A stretch of DNA of 64,000 nucleotides, from positions 248,001 through 312,000 of the forward strand of contig NZ_JAFCKP010000001.1 of assembly GCF_018130245.1 (NCBI RefSeq), given 5' to 3'. The notes beneath the pieces were generated by a model that did not search any database, was not told the DNA's origin, and saw only the letters and a list, made by a program, of their open reading frames with translations. A program made the translations under genes and the position numbers. This DNA comes from Bradyrhizobium sp. SZCCT0231. GTDB lineage: Bacteria > Pseudomonadota > Alphaproteobacteria > Rhizobiales > Xanthobacteraceae. The first letter of the stretch is position 1. The number at the start of each line of letters is the position of its first letter. Below are positions 8,178 through 16,429 of the stretch, piece by piece.

Positions 8178-8999
8178 CTACTTCCCCCTAAACTGCGGCT
8201 TGCGCTTCTCCATGAAGGCCTGCCGGCCCTCGCGGAAATCCTCCGAGTCCATGCAAGCATTGCCGATCGCCTTGATCGCCTCCATGTCGCGCCGGCTCTC
8301 GTCCTTCAGCACCTGCGCGATGGTGATCTTGGCGGCCTTGATCGCGAGCGGGGCGTTCTGCGCGATCGTCTCGGCAATCGTCATGGTCTCGCCCCAGAGC
8401 TCGCCCTCCGGGAACAGGCGCTCCACGAGGCCAATGCGCAGCGCCTCGGCGGAATCGATACGCATGCCCGTGTACATCAAGAGCCGCGCCCAGGACGGGC
8501 CGACCAGCGACACCAGATGCCGCAAGCCGTCATAGCCATAGGCGATGCCGAGCTTGGCTGCGGGAATGCCGAACTGGCTGCCCTGCGAGGCGAGGCGGAT
8601 ATCGGCGAGCATCGCGACCTGCATGCCGCCGCCGAGGCAATAGCCGTCGATGCAGGCGATGGTCGGCTTGGGATAGTCGGCGAGCAGCGCGCGCTGGGCG
8701 GCGCTGCGCTTGGCGTACTCCTCGGACGCCGCCGCATTGTGCCTGACCTTCTCGAACTGGCTGATGTCGGCGCCCGAGACGAACGCCTTGCCGCCGGCAC
8801 CGCGCAGGATCACGACGCGCACGGTGTCGTCGTCGCGCAAGGCCGTCAGCGCCTCGCCAAATCCCTCCCACATCTCCAGCGACATCGCGTTGCGCTTGTC
8901 GGGATTGTTGAAGGAGATCACGCCGACGCCACCGGCCCTGTGCGTGAGGATCTTGCCATCGGCGTAAGGTGTTCCGGTGGTGCTGAAAATGTCGGGCAT
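8178..8999 (-). CDS. Enoyl-CoA hydratase/isomerase (crotonase) family protein
   Basis: A 273-residue crotonase. The first oxyanion segment is RGAGGKAFVSGADISQFE and the second is IDGYCLGGGMQVAMLADIRLA. Both supply backbone NH groups for the CoA thioester enolate. Crotonase catalytic Glu positions cannot be assigned securely by eye, so hydratase, isomerase and dehydratase are all possible. The ATG at 8999 precedes the conserved core by the usual margin. It stands alone on this strand; the XRE gene lies 295 bp upstream. Confidence 0.83.
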   Translation of the reverse strand: MPDIFSTTGTPYADGKILTHRAGGVGVISFNNPDKRNAMSLEMWEGFGEALTALRDDDTVRVVILRGAGGKAFVSGADISQFEKVRHNAAASEEYAKRSAAQRALLADYPKPTIACIDGYCLGGGMQVAMLADIRLASQGSQFGIPAAKLGIAYGYDGLRHLVSLVGPSWARLLMYTGMRIDSAEALRIGLVERLFPEGELWGETMTIAETIAQNAPLAIKAAKITIAQVLKDESRRDMEAIKAIGNACMDSEDFREGRQAFMEKRKPQFRGK

Positions 9000-9294
9000 C
9001 GCGCGCTCGCTGGTCGTAGGCCGGGCGCAATGTGCGGCGCAGGCGCCGCCGCGGTCAACCGGGGCAGGGTGGGACGGCCTGCATCCGCCTGTGCTGCGAT
9101 TGCATGGCGTGCGAAGTCCGGCGGCAAACGACCAAGAAGAAGGAGCGGCCAAGAAGGGCGGCCAGGCCGTCCCGACAGACCGCGCACAAGCGCGCGGGCG
9201 CAGGCACATCTCGTCCGATCTCGTTCAATCCGGCCGCGCCCCCGTGACGCGACGGATTGAACGTCGGCCATAAAGGCCAGACCGTCGATCGGCC

Positions 9295-9699
9295 TCAGCT
9301 CTCGTTCGCCGCGATCGATTCCATCAGCGAGACGAGCTGACGCTGCACCGTCTGATCCTTGATCTTGCTGTAGGCGCGCAGCAGGCGGAGGCTGAAGGCC
9401 GAGTCGAGGAAGAGCAGGCTCTCGACTTCGCGGGCCTTGTTGTCGCCGTCGTAGAAGAAGGTCACGGGCACGTCGAGGGCGGAGGCGATCTGCTGAAGCC
9501 GGGCCGCGCCGACGCGATTGACGCCCTTCTCGTATTTCTGCACCTGCTGGAAGCTGACGCCGAGCTTCTCGCCGAGCTCAGCCTGCGAGATCTTCATCTC
9601 GACGCGCCGCAGACGGATCCGCTTGCCAAGCTCGATGTCCGGCTTGCCGGCGCTGCGCTGCTTCATTCTTTTTGCCGCTGCTTTCATCTTCGTTCTCAC
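9295..9699 (-). CDS. XRE-family (HTH_3) transcriptional regulator
   Basis: A 134-residue protein: a basic N-terminal leader, then a Cro/CI-type helix-turn-helix at about residues 25-80 (SQAELGEKLGVSFQQVQKYE), then a C-terminal alpha-helical region with Leu-rich segments. Architecture matches the short XRE regulators common in rhizobia. Its ATG overlaps the stop of the upstream LysR gene (ATGA at 9696-9699), so translation is probably coupled and both are made from one message. Confidence 0.87.
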   Translation of the reverse strand: MRTKMKAAAKRMKQRSAGKPDIELGKRIRLRRVEMKISQAELGEKLGVSFQQVQKYEKGVNRVGAARLQQIASALDVPVTFFYDGDNKAREVESLLFLDSAFSLRLLRAYSKIKDQTVQRQLVSLMESIAANES

Positions 9700-10745
9700 C
9701 TTTGTTCTTCGGTTGAAAATCCCCCGAAGAGCTGGGTCAGGGGTTCGCCCATATAGGAGTCCTTGAATTCATGCGGGTGCACGAACTCTTCCTTAAACCA
9801 CGGGAAACGAGCCGGACTGAAAGCTTCGATCAGCCAGTCGATCATGTGCCGCACGCGCGGGATACGGCCGCTACCGGGGTGGTAGGACAACCAGATATCC
9901 AGCGGTCGGTTCAGCTCGACCTCCAGTGGAATCAACTTCCCGCCAAGCGCAATGGCGTAGCTCGGGAATACGCCGATGCCGGCGCCATTCGCGACCGCCC
10001 AGTAGTTGGCGCTTGAGACGTTGGTCTTCATGACCAGAAGGTCACGTTCCGAAACGCCCGGGAAGAAGCTCTCGAAGGATTCCTTGGCGGCGAGCTGGTC
10101 GGCGAATTGCAGCACCAGGCGATGCTTGATCAATTCCGCCGCCGAGCGCGGCGCGCCATGCTTTGCGATGTATTTCTCGGAGGCCCAGAACATCAGATGC
10201 ATGCGGCCGAGCCGCACCAGCTTGATGTCGAGCGCCGAGGGACGCGACAGATGAATGGCGACGTCGGCCTCGTGGCGCGAGACGTCGGCCGAGCGCATCG
10301 CGCAATGCAGGTCCACCAGGATCTTCGGATAGGCTTGCTGGAATTCGACCAGGCGCGGGGCCAGCCAGAACGTGCCGAGCCCCTCGGTGACGGCAACGCG
10401 GACCTCGCCGGACAAGGCGTTGGCCATCGAATCGCTGGCGCGCAGCACGTCGAAGGTGGCCGCTTCCATGCGCTCGACGGCGGAAACGACGAGAGCGCCC
10501 TCATCGGTCAGATGGGTGCCGTGAACGTCGCGGGTGAACAGCGTGGTGCCGGTCTGGCGTTCGAAATCGTCGATCCGTCGGCGCACGGCGTTGATCGACA
10601 GCGACAAGCGCTCGGCCGCCGAGCGAAAACTTCCGCAGCGAACGACTTCCAAAAATATGCGGGCGGCATCCCAATCCGAGAGGCCGCTGAGATTTGTCTT
10701 TGCGCGTTCCGCCAGAGGAACGCCCCTTTCCGCCAAGGTGTGCAT
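9696..10745 (-). CDS. LysR-family transcriptional regulator
   Basis: A 349-residue LysR protein with about 20 extra N-terminal residues before the winged HTH (residues 25-85: FLEVVRCGSFRSAAERLSLS). The effector domain runs from about 110 to 310, and a ~25-residue tail extends past the usual end. The HTH recognition region reads INAVRRRIDDFERQTG rather than the common VSRQIRRLE type. Coupled by a 4-bp overlap to the XRE gene downstream, an unusual regulator-regulator pair. No divergent metabolic target is adjacent. Confidence 0.85.
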   Translation of the reverse strand: MHTLAERGVPLAERAKTNLSGLSDWDAARIFLEVVRCGSFRSAAERLSLSINAVRRRIDDFERQTGTTLFTRDVHGTHLTDEGALVVSAVERMEAATFDVLRASDSMANALSGEVRVAVTEGLGTFWLAPRLVEFQQAYPKILVDLHCAMRSADVSRHEADVAIHLSRPSALDIKLVRLGRMHLMFWASEKYIAKHGAPRSAAELIKHRLVLQFADQLAAKESFESFFPGVSERDLLVMKTNVSSANYWAVANGAGIGVFPSYAIALGGKLIPLEVELNRPLDIWLSYHPGSGRIPRVRHMIDWLIEAFSPARFPWFKEEFVHPHEFKDSYMGEPLTQLFGGFSTEEQR

Positions 10746-11229
10746 ACAAGTCCCTTCAGGAAGCTAAACTGGCAGAATCTGGCGCAAACCACAACCACGA
10801 CGGGTTGGGGAATGACGAGTTTTGAACGTCATCCTTACTACCGCGGAGGTGGTATTGGGGTGCTGCCGTGGGCTGGGAATCGGGCAGACTATCGGCCTGA
10901 CTAAGGGGTTTTGGCGTGAGTTCCGTTGCGAGCCATGGAGTGGCTGCGGGATTGCCGGCGTTGTCCGCAATGGAAATTCTTGCGCGAGCGCCGATGCCGT
11001 CGCCCTCGATGGATCAATCACACCGCGTCAGGCGTTTGCGCCCAGACCACTTTGGCGATCTCCAATGGTGCTGCATGGCGATGGCGGCCGAAGTCGCGGT
11101 TCCACGGCAGAAACACACTGAAATCAGGTTCGGAGGCGCAGTCGCCTCGTGCTATCTTTGGTCTTCCATGGGGGCCGAAGGGGGCGTGACAAATACGTCT
11201 CGCAGGCCGAATTAACGGAAAGAACGCCG
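10746..11229. other. 484-bp region without a well-supported gene
   Basis: This holds the LysR promoter on the minus strand and the leader of the 88-residue gene on the plus strand. Two small plus-strand reading frames exist: 10813-10905 (30 codons) and 10916-11215 (99 codons, GTG start preceded by AAGGGG eight bases upstream). Neither translation shows a recognisable domain, signal peptide or biased composition, so I leave both uncalled. Confidence 0.5.
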
Positions 11230-11496
11230 GTGTCGCATTCAGACGAACAGTTGCAGTCGGTGCTGGAGACGCTCGAGGAGTGCCGCAGGGTTCTCAATGA
11301 GTGCAACAGCCGTGAGTCGGCCGAGATGCTCTCCATCGTCATCCTCGATGTCAGGATGAAACTGAAAGGAATTGACAGTGCCGATCTCAAGGCACTGTGC
11401 GACGAAATGCTGCGGAACGCTGCAAGTGAGCCGCCGCCCCCTTCCAAGCAGACGCAGGACCAGCCCCGGCGTCCGCTGCTCCGCGTGGTGAAGTAG
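11230..11496 (+). CDS. Small hypothetical protein, predicted helical, acidic N-terminus
   Basis: An 88-residue protein from a GTG at 11230 with GGAAAG upstream. It is predicted to be largely alpha-helical (LQSVLETLEECRRVLNEC, then MLSIVILDVRMKLKGI and a LKALCDEML helix). A Pro/Gln/Arg-rich tail ends in RRPLLRVVK. Heptad-like Leu/Ile spacing suggests a helical bundle or coiled-coil dimer. I do not recognise the family. An in-frame ATG at 11149 would add 27 residues. Confidence 0.6.
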   Translation: MSHSDEQLQSVLETLEECRRVLNECNSRESAEMLSIVILDVRMKLKGIDSADLKALCDEMLRNAASEPPPPSKQTQDQPRRPLLRVVK

Positions 11497-11537
11497 CCGC
11501 GCCGCCGAATCTCGCTTTTTGGCGAGGTTTGTGCGCG

Positions 11538-11575
11538 TCCCGATGCCGCATCTGTGATCACGGAGGGCATCGGGA
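11538..11575 (+). terminator. Hairpin between the 88-residue gene and the CcdA-like gene
   Basis: TCCCGATGCC and GGCATCGGGA form perfect 10-bp arms around an 18-base loop. No U-run follows, so this may be a rho-assisted end or an mRNA-stability element rather than an intrinsic terminator. Confidence 0.4.
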
Positions 11576-11703
11576 GGAGCCTTGGTTTTGTGCGCCTCTG
11601 TTGCGCATTCTCCGGCATCGGCTACACCAGAGCCGGTTCGGCTCCGGGCCGGGGCGCATCCCTTGCGCGCCGTACCGGCGCCTGAGATGGCTCCGACTGC
11701 ATC

Positions 11704-12435
11704 ATGCAAAATGTTTCGATCCCGGCGGCGATGATTGCCGGCCTCGTCAGCTTCCTCTCGCCTTGCGTCTTGCCTCTGGTTCCGCCCTATCTGGTCTACC
11801 TGACGGGCGCCACGATCGAGCATGTCGAGAGCGACGAGCCGGCCGCTGTCTCCAAGCGCGCGATCATGATGTCGGCGCTCCTGTTCGTGCTCGGCTTCTC
11901 CACCATCTTCGTGACGCTCGGCGCCAGCGCTTCGCTGGTCGGCGGGCTGATCCGCGCCTGGTCGGCGGAGCTGTCGATCCTCGCCGGCGTCGTCATCATC
12001 ATCATGGGCCTGCACTTCCTGGGCCTGACGCGCATCGGCTTTTTGATGCGCGAGGGACGGCTGCCGATCCCCAAACCGGTCGGCCTCTGGGGCGCCTATA
12101 TCATGGGCCTCGCGTTCGCCTTCGGCTGGACGCCGTGCATCGGGCCGATCCTCGCCGCGATCCTCTCGATCGCCGCGGCGGAAGCCACGGTGACGAAGGG
12201 CGCCGGCCTGCTCGCGGTCTATTCCGCAGGCCTCGGGATTCCCTTCCTGATCGCCGCGCTGATGATCGAGCAGTTCTCCGCGCTGTTCGCGCGCATGAAG
12301 GGCCACCTCGTCAATGTCGAGCGCGCCATGGGCGTCTTGATGGTGATCACCGGCATCGGCTTCCTCACCGGTGCGGTCTCCAATGTGAGCATCTGGCTGC
12401 TGGAGACGTTCCCGGCGCTGCAGACGATTGGTTAG
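11704..12435 (+). CDS. CcdA-like cytochrome c biogenesis / thiol-disulfide transmembrane protein
   Basis: A 243-residue integral membrane protein with about six transmembrane segments. The pair of conserved motifs that shuttle reductant across the membrane is intact: FLSPCVLPLVPPYL in the first segment and GWTPCIGPIL in the fourth. These each supply the Pro-flanked Cys of the CcdA/DsbD core. It would pass electrons from cytoplasmic thioredoxin to periplasmic apocytochrome or thioredoxin-like partners. No partner thioredoxin is adjacent. Convergent with the ABC operon. Confidence 0.88.
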   Translation: MQNVSIPAAMIAGLVSFLSPCVLPLVPPYLVYLTGATIEHVESDEPAAVSKRAIMMSALLFVLGFSTIFVTLGASASLVGGLIRAWSAELSILAGVVIIIMGLHFLGLTRIGFLMREGRLPIPKPVGLWGAYIMGLAFAFGWTPCIGPILAAILSIAAAEATVTKGAGLLAVYSAGLGIPFLIAALMIEQFSALFARMKGHLVNVERAMGVLMVITGIGFLTGAVSNVSIWLLETFPALQTIG

Positions 12436-12443
12436 GGCGCGGT

Positions 12444-12474
12444 TTCCGGAGAACCGTGCGGCGGTTCTCCGGAA
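12444..12474. terminator. Bidirectional hairpin between convergent genes
   Basis: A perfect dyad with 13-bp arms (TTCCGGAGAACCG / CGGTTCTCCGGAA) and a TGCGG loop, midway between the CcdA-like stop and the stop of the minus-strand binding-protein gene. Its sequence and the trailing AGATCGTGCTC resemble the palindromic repeat at 32844-32892, suggesting a repeat element serving as a terminator. Confidence 0.65.
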
Positions 12475-12515
12475 GATCGTGCTCGAACGATAATCCAAAG
12501 CGTGGCGAGACCGGC

Positions 12516-13565
12516 TCAGGGCTTGAACACATAGCCCGGCGCGATCGCCGCCGTCTCCGGGATCGGCGGCAGGTCGGCGAACAGCTCGGGACGGTCCTTC
12601 ATGACCTTGAGAATGTGCTTCGGCTCGATGTGTGCGTTGACGTCGAAGGTCGACTTGAGGATGCCGAGGCGGGAGAGCCGGTCCTCGGCGCTCCAGAGCG
12701 CGCGGTAGTTGTTCGCCGACAGCCGGCGGTCCGCCTGCTGGATGTTGAACTGCATCGCGGCCTCGGCGACCTCCTGCTTGAGGCCCGGAATCCAGCGTGT
12801 CGCGACTTGCGCCGCCTGCTTCGGGTTCTTGCGCATCCATTGGTCGGCCTCGGAGACGGCCGCGAGGAATTTCTCGATGGTCTCGCCATTGGCCTGCACC
12901 CAGGGGCGAAGCGCGACGTTGAAGCCGATATAGGAGATCACATCGCCGCCCCGGATGATCTCGACCGCGCCCGGCACATCCTTGCCGGCGACGATCGGCC
13001 AGGGATCCCAGCCCGAGAACGCGTCGATGCCCTTGGCGAGCAGGGCGACGGTCATGTCCGGCGGCGGCGTGTTGACCAGCGTCACGTCGTCGGGCTTCAG
13101 TCCGGCCTTCTCCAGCGTCGCCAGGATGTAGAGATGGTTGATCGTGCCGAAGGACGCCGCGATCTTCTTGCCCTTCAGCGTCGACAGGTCGCCCTTGACG
13201 ATGCCTGAACCTTCGCGCGCGATGATCGCCATGGTCGCATCGGAGCCGGCCTTGGTGGCGTTGCCGCTGTAATTGCCGAGTGCGACGAGGTCCATGCCGC
13301 GCAGCACGGCGCCGATCATGGGCACGCCGACCTGCACGATCTCGCTCTCGCCGGCCTGCAATGCGTTCAGCGCGTCGACGCCGGTCGCGTAGGGGCGCGC
13401 GATCGTGACGTCGAGCCCGTACTTCTCGAAGAAGCCGCGCTCGAGCGCGATCGGCAGGCCGATCTGGTCGATGCCGGTGACCATGCCGGCCTTCAGCTTC
13501 GTCTGGGCGCTCGCCGGCACCATGCCGGCTAGAAGCGCGATCGCGAGCAGCAAGAGTCGTTTCAT
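12516..13565 (-). CDS. NitT/TauT-type ABC transporter substrate-binding protein
   Basis: A 349-residue periplasmic protein with an N-terminal Sec signal (MKRLLLLAIALLAGMVPASA, cleavage after about residue 20). The fold is that of binding proteins for nitrate, taurine, sulfonates and related ligands (YGLDVTIARP, LNALQAGESEIVQVGVP, a DAFSGWDPWP segment). It is the last gene of a five-gene minus-strand operon with two permeases and an ATPase. The ligand is not predictable; sulfonates or aromatic carboxylates are common for this class. Confidence 0.85.
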   Translation of the reverse strand: MKRLLLLAIALLAGMVPASAQTKLKAGMVTGIDQIGLPIALERGFFEKYGLDVTIARPYATGVDALNALQAGESEIVQVGVPMIGAVLRGMDLVALGNYSGNATKAGSDATMAIIAREGSGIVKGDLSTLKGKKIAASFGTINHLYILATLEKAGLKPDDVTLVNTPPPDMTVALLAKGIDAFSGWDPWPIVAGKDVPGAVEIIRGGDVISYIGFNVALRPWVQANGETIEKFLAAVSEADQWMRKNPKQAAQVATRWIPGLKQEVAEAAMQFNIQQADRRLSANNYRALWSAEDRLSRLGILKSTFDVNAHIEPKHILKVMKDRPELFADLPPIPETAAIAPGYVFKP

Positions 13566-13569
13566 ATCC

Positions 13570-13902
13570 TCAACCTCCCTCTTTTATCGGCCCCACCGCC
13601 GTGACCCAGTAAGGTCTGGCCACGGCGTTGAGGTCCGTTCTTTTGACACCGCGCAGTTCGATCGAATGCTCGTCCGTGCCCGAGACGCGTCCGTATTGCT
13701 GGAACGCGAGCACGTGGAAGCGCTCCGGCGTGAACGGCAGCTCGATCTGCACGTTGACCTTTTCCGACGTGCCCGTCAGCTCCGGCGAAATCTTTCCCGG
13801 CGCTGCGATCGTCAGCCAGAGCTGAAACAGCGCCCATGCGGCAATCGCGCCGAGCACGATGCGGCCCTTGGGCGAGCGTAAGGCTTCGGAGGCGATGCTC
13901 AT
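13570..13902 (-). CDS. Small membrane-anchored protein inside the ABC operon (unknown function)
   Basis: A 110-residue protein with one hydrophobic segment (about residues 16-33, VLGAIAAWALFQLWLTIAAP). A polar, probably periplasmic domain follows, containing ERFHVLAFQQYGRV and IELRGVKRTDLNAV. I do not recognise the family. Its ATG overlaps the ATPase stop by 4 bp and the binding-protein gene follows 4 bp after its stop, so it is firmly inside the operon. That position suggests an accessory role in transport or ligand delivery. Confidence 0.7.
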   Translation of the reverse strand: MSIASEALRSPKGRIVLGAIAAWALFQLWLTIAAPGKISPELTGTSEKVNVQIELPFTPERFHVLAFQQYGRVSGTDEHSIELRGVKRTDLNAVARPYWVTAVGPIKEGG

Positions 13903-14657
13903 GCCGCCCGCACCATCTGCAGCACGCGCGCCGAGAGCTGCTTGAAGCGGTCGTCCTTGACGAGGTCGTCCCAGACGCGAGGCCGCGGCAGGTCGACCGC
14001 GATCTCGTCGAGCACGCGTCCCTTCGACAACACGACGACGCGGTTGGCGAGGAACACCGCTTCCGCCACGTCATGGGTGATGAAGATCACCGTCGGCTTG
14101 CGCTCCTGCCAGATGCGGGTCAGTTCCTCCTGGAGCGTCATGCGCGTCTGCGCGTCGACACTGGCGAACGGCTCGTCCATCAAGAGGACGTCGGGGTTGT
14201 TGGCGAGTGCGCGCACCACGCCGACGCGCTGCTGCATGCCGCCGGAGAGCTCGTTGGGATAGCGGTGCGCCGCGTGCGAGAGCCCGGCAAGCGCGAGATA
14301 TTCGCGCGCGATGCGGTCGCGCTCGGCCTTCGGCACGCCGCGCATCTTCGGGCCGAACCCGACATTGTCGAGCACCGTCTTCCAGGGAAACAGCGCGAAC
14401 GACTGGAACACGACGCCGCGCTCGGGGCCGGGCCCGTGCACCGGCTTGCCGTCGAGCAGGATGTCCCCCTTCGAATAGGGGATGAAGCCGGCGATCATGT
14501 TCAGGATCGTCGTCTTGCCGCAGCCGGAGGGACCGACCACCGAGATGAATTCGCCGGGCTCGACGTCGAGCGAGACGTCGTGCACGGCGGTGACATGCGC
14601 GCCCGCATAGGGGTCGAAATAGGTCTTGCCGAGATTGCGCAGCGAAAGCGTCTTCAT
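13899..14657 (-). CDS. ABC transporter ATP-binding protein (NitT/TauT type)
   Basis: A 252-residue ATPase with a complete motif set: Walker A GPSGCGKTT (residues 42-50), Q-loop VVFQSFALFPW, signature ELSGGMQQR, Walker B VLLMDEPFASVD, and switch ITHDVAEAVFL. The FQ(S/N)..LLPW-type Q-loop is characteristic of the nitrate/taurine/sulfonate subfamily. It is translationally coupled by 4-bp overlaps to the permease upstream and the 110-residue gene downstream. One ATPase would serve as a homodimer for two permeases. Confidence 0.92.
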   Translation of the reverse strand: MKTLSLRNLGKTYFDPYAGAHVTAVHDVSLDVEPGEFISVVGPSGCGKTTILNMIAGFIPYSKGDILLDGKPVHGPGPERGVVFQSFALFPWKTVLDNVGFGPKMRGVPKAERDRIAREYLALAGLSHAAHRYPNELSGGMQQRVGVVRALANNPDVLLMDEPFASVDAQTRMTLQEELTRIWQERKPTVIFITHDVAEAVFLANRVVVLSKGRVLDEIAVDLPRPRVWDDLVKDDRFKQLSARVLQMVRAA

Positions 14658-15460
14658 GATGTCACCAATCCCCAACGCTGGCCGGTCGCACGCTCGAGCG
14701 GTGCGAGGATCCAGGCGTCCACGATGTACCAGAGCAATCCGAGAATGATCATGCCGAGCAGGATCTCGACGGTCGAGCCGGCGCGGCGGGCGTCGAACAT
14801 CATGAATCCGATGCCGGAGGTGCCGACGATCATCTCGACTGCGATCAATGCGCGCCAGCCATAACCGAGTCCGTTGCGCAGGCCCGTGATGATGTTGGGC
14901 AGCGCGCCCGGCAGCGTCACCTCCCACAGCACGCGCGCGCGTGAAGCCCCGAGGCTCAGCGCGGCGCGCGAGAGGTCGCGCGGCACGGATTCGACGCCGA
15001 GCACGGTATTGAGCACGACCGGGAACAGCACGGTGTAGACGATGACGAAGGTCATCGTCGTCAATCCGAAGCCGAACCAGATCAACAGGATCGGTAGCCA
15101 GGCGATGTCGCCGATGGCCTGGAAGAACAGCAGCACCGGCCAGCAGATGCGGTGCGCCCAGCGGCTGGTGCCGATCAGGACGCCCAAGGGAATGCCGAGC
15201 GCCATGCCGACCGCGGCGCCGGTCGCGAGCCGGACCAGGCTGTCCTGGAGGTAATCGGGCAGGATGCCCTTGTAGGTGAGTGTGAAGAACGCGCGCACGA
15301 CATCGGCCGGGCCCGGGAAGAACGCGCGCGGAAACAGCCCGGCTTCGCTGACTGCGGTCCACAGCGCCAGCACCGGGATGAAGGGAATGACGGCGGCGAT
15401 CCCCGGCCAGCGCCGGGTCAGGCGGGTGTAGCCGGCCCAGATTTGCAGCATCGGATTCAT
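14654..15460 (-). CDS. ABC transporter permease (NitT/TauT type), second of pair
   Basis: A 268-residue inner-membrane permease of the BPD_transp_1 type with about six transmembrane segments. The EAA loop is ALSLGASRARVLWEVTLPGALPN, in which the key G-A and P-GALP residues contact the ATPase. It overlaps the upstream permease and downstream ATPase by 4 bp each. It shares a tail sequence (LLWYIVDAWILAPLERAT) with its neighbour, so the two are paralogues that probably pair as a heterodimer. Confidence 0.9.
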   Translation of the reverse strand: MNPMLQIWAGYTRLTRRWPGIAAVIPFIPVLALWTAVSEAGLFPRAFFPGPADVVRAFFTLTYKGILPDYLQDSLVRLATGAAVGMALGIPLGVLIGTSRWAHRICWPVLLFFQAIGDIAWLPILLIWFGFGLTTMTFVIVYTVLFPVVLNTVLGVESVPRDLSRAALSLGASRARVLWEVTLPGALPNIITGLRNGLGYGWRALIAVEMIVGTSGIGFMMFDARRAGSTVEILLGMIILGLLWYIVDAWILAPLERATGQRWGLVTS

Positions 15461-16278
15461 GCGCGCCTCACCATGCCCCAGCGCTCGATGGTCGCGCGTT
15501 CCAGCGGGACCAGCAGCAGACGGTCGATCAGAAGCCAGAGCACGCCGATCACGATCATGCCGAACACGATCACCTCGGTGCGGTAGAAGTCGCGTGCGAC
15601 GAACAGCATGTAGCCGAGCCCGACATTGGTCGCGATCATCTCGGCGGCGATCAGCCCGCGCCAGGCGAAGCCAAGGCCTGTCCGAATGCCGGTGACGATA
15701 TTGGGCAGCGCGCCTGGCAGCAGCACTTCGGTCAGCAGCGCCCACCGGCCGGCGCCGAGCGAGGCGGCAGCGTTGCGCAGCGTGTGTGGAATGGTCCTGA
15801 CGCCGAGCAGGGTGTTGTAGGCGACGACGAAAAACACGGCGTTGAAGATCACGAAGACGATCGCGCCAAAACCGTAGCCGAACCACAGTGTCGCGATCGG
15901 GATCCAGGCAATGCCGGCGAGCACCGAGAAGAAACGGAACAGCGGTGTGAGGAAGGCAGCGACGGTCGGGCTGACGCCCATGGCGATGCCGAGCGGCACG
16001 GCAGTTGCGATACCGATCAGCGTGCCCAGGCCGACACGCAAGAGACTTGCGCCGACATGGGCGAACAACGTGCCGTCGCGGATCGAGTCCAGCGCGGCCG
16101 CGCCGACCGCACCGACCGAGGGAAACACGCGCGGATTGACGTTGAACAACGGGACGACGATGGCCCAGACCGCGACCAGCGCAAGCAGCGGCGCGACGAA
16201 CATCGCGGCTCCCACCAGCGAGTTGACGCTGCGGATCAGCCGCGACGACCGGCCCTTCAGACTGCCCGTCACCTGCAT
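15457..16278 (-). CDS. ABC transporter permease (NitT/TauT type), first gene of operon
   Basis: A 273-residue paralogue of the next gene. It has about six membrane segments, the EAA loop ASLGAGRWALLTEVLLPGALP, and a closely related C-terminus (LLVPLERATIERWG). The promoter should lie in the 151 bp between this start and the end of the FadR-type regulator gene upstream on the same strand. That gap shows no obvious operator matching the 17324-17354 palindrome. Confidence 0.9.
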   Translation of the reverse strand: MQVTGSLKGRSSRLIRSVNSLVGAAMFVAPLLALVAVWAIVVPLFNVNPRVFPSVGAVGAAALDSIRDGTLFAHVGASLLRVGLGTLIGIATAVPLGIAMGVSPTVAAFLTPLFRFFSVLAGIAWIPIATLWFGYGFGAIVFVIFNAVFFVVAYNTLLGVRTIPHTLRNAAASLGAGRWALLTEVLLPGALPNIVTGIRTGLGFAWRGLIAAEMIATNVGLGYMLFVARDFYRTEVIVFGMIVIGVLWLLIDRLLLVPLERATIERWGMVRRA

Positions 16279-16429
16279 TTGACCTCCCTGGCGCTCAGCT
16301 ATGCCTGTGCCGGCATTTCACGCTGATCATTCCCGACATCGTAGCCACGTTTCGCGCAATCGCCTATCTCCGCCGGTCGCGACCCTCGCGTTCCCGGGCG
16401 GAGCGAGGATTCGGGCCGAGCCGTTCATG

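Noticed and set aside
9032-9247. A 71-codon Arg/Lys-rich frame between the enoyl-CoA hydratase and XRE genes
   Set aside because: Composition is explained by GC-rich sequence, there is no clear ribosome site, and no family is recognised.
10916-11215. A 99-codon plus-strand frame with GTG start and AAGGGG upstream
   Set aside because: No recognisable domain, composition looks like non-coding GC-rich DNA, and no homologue comes to mind; kept only as a possibility.
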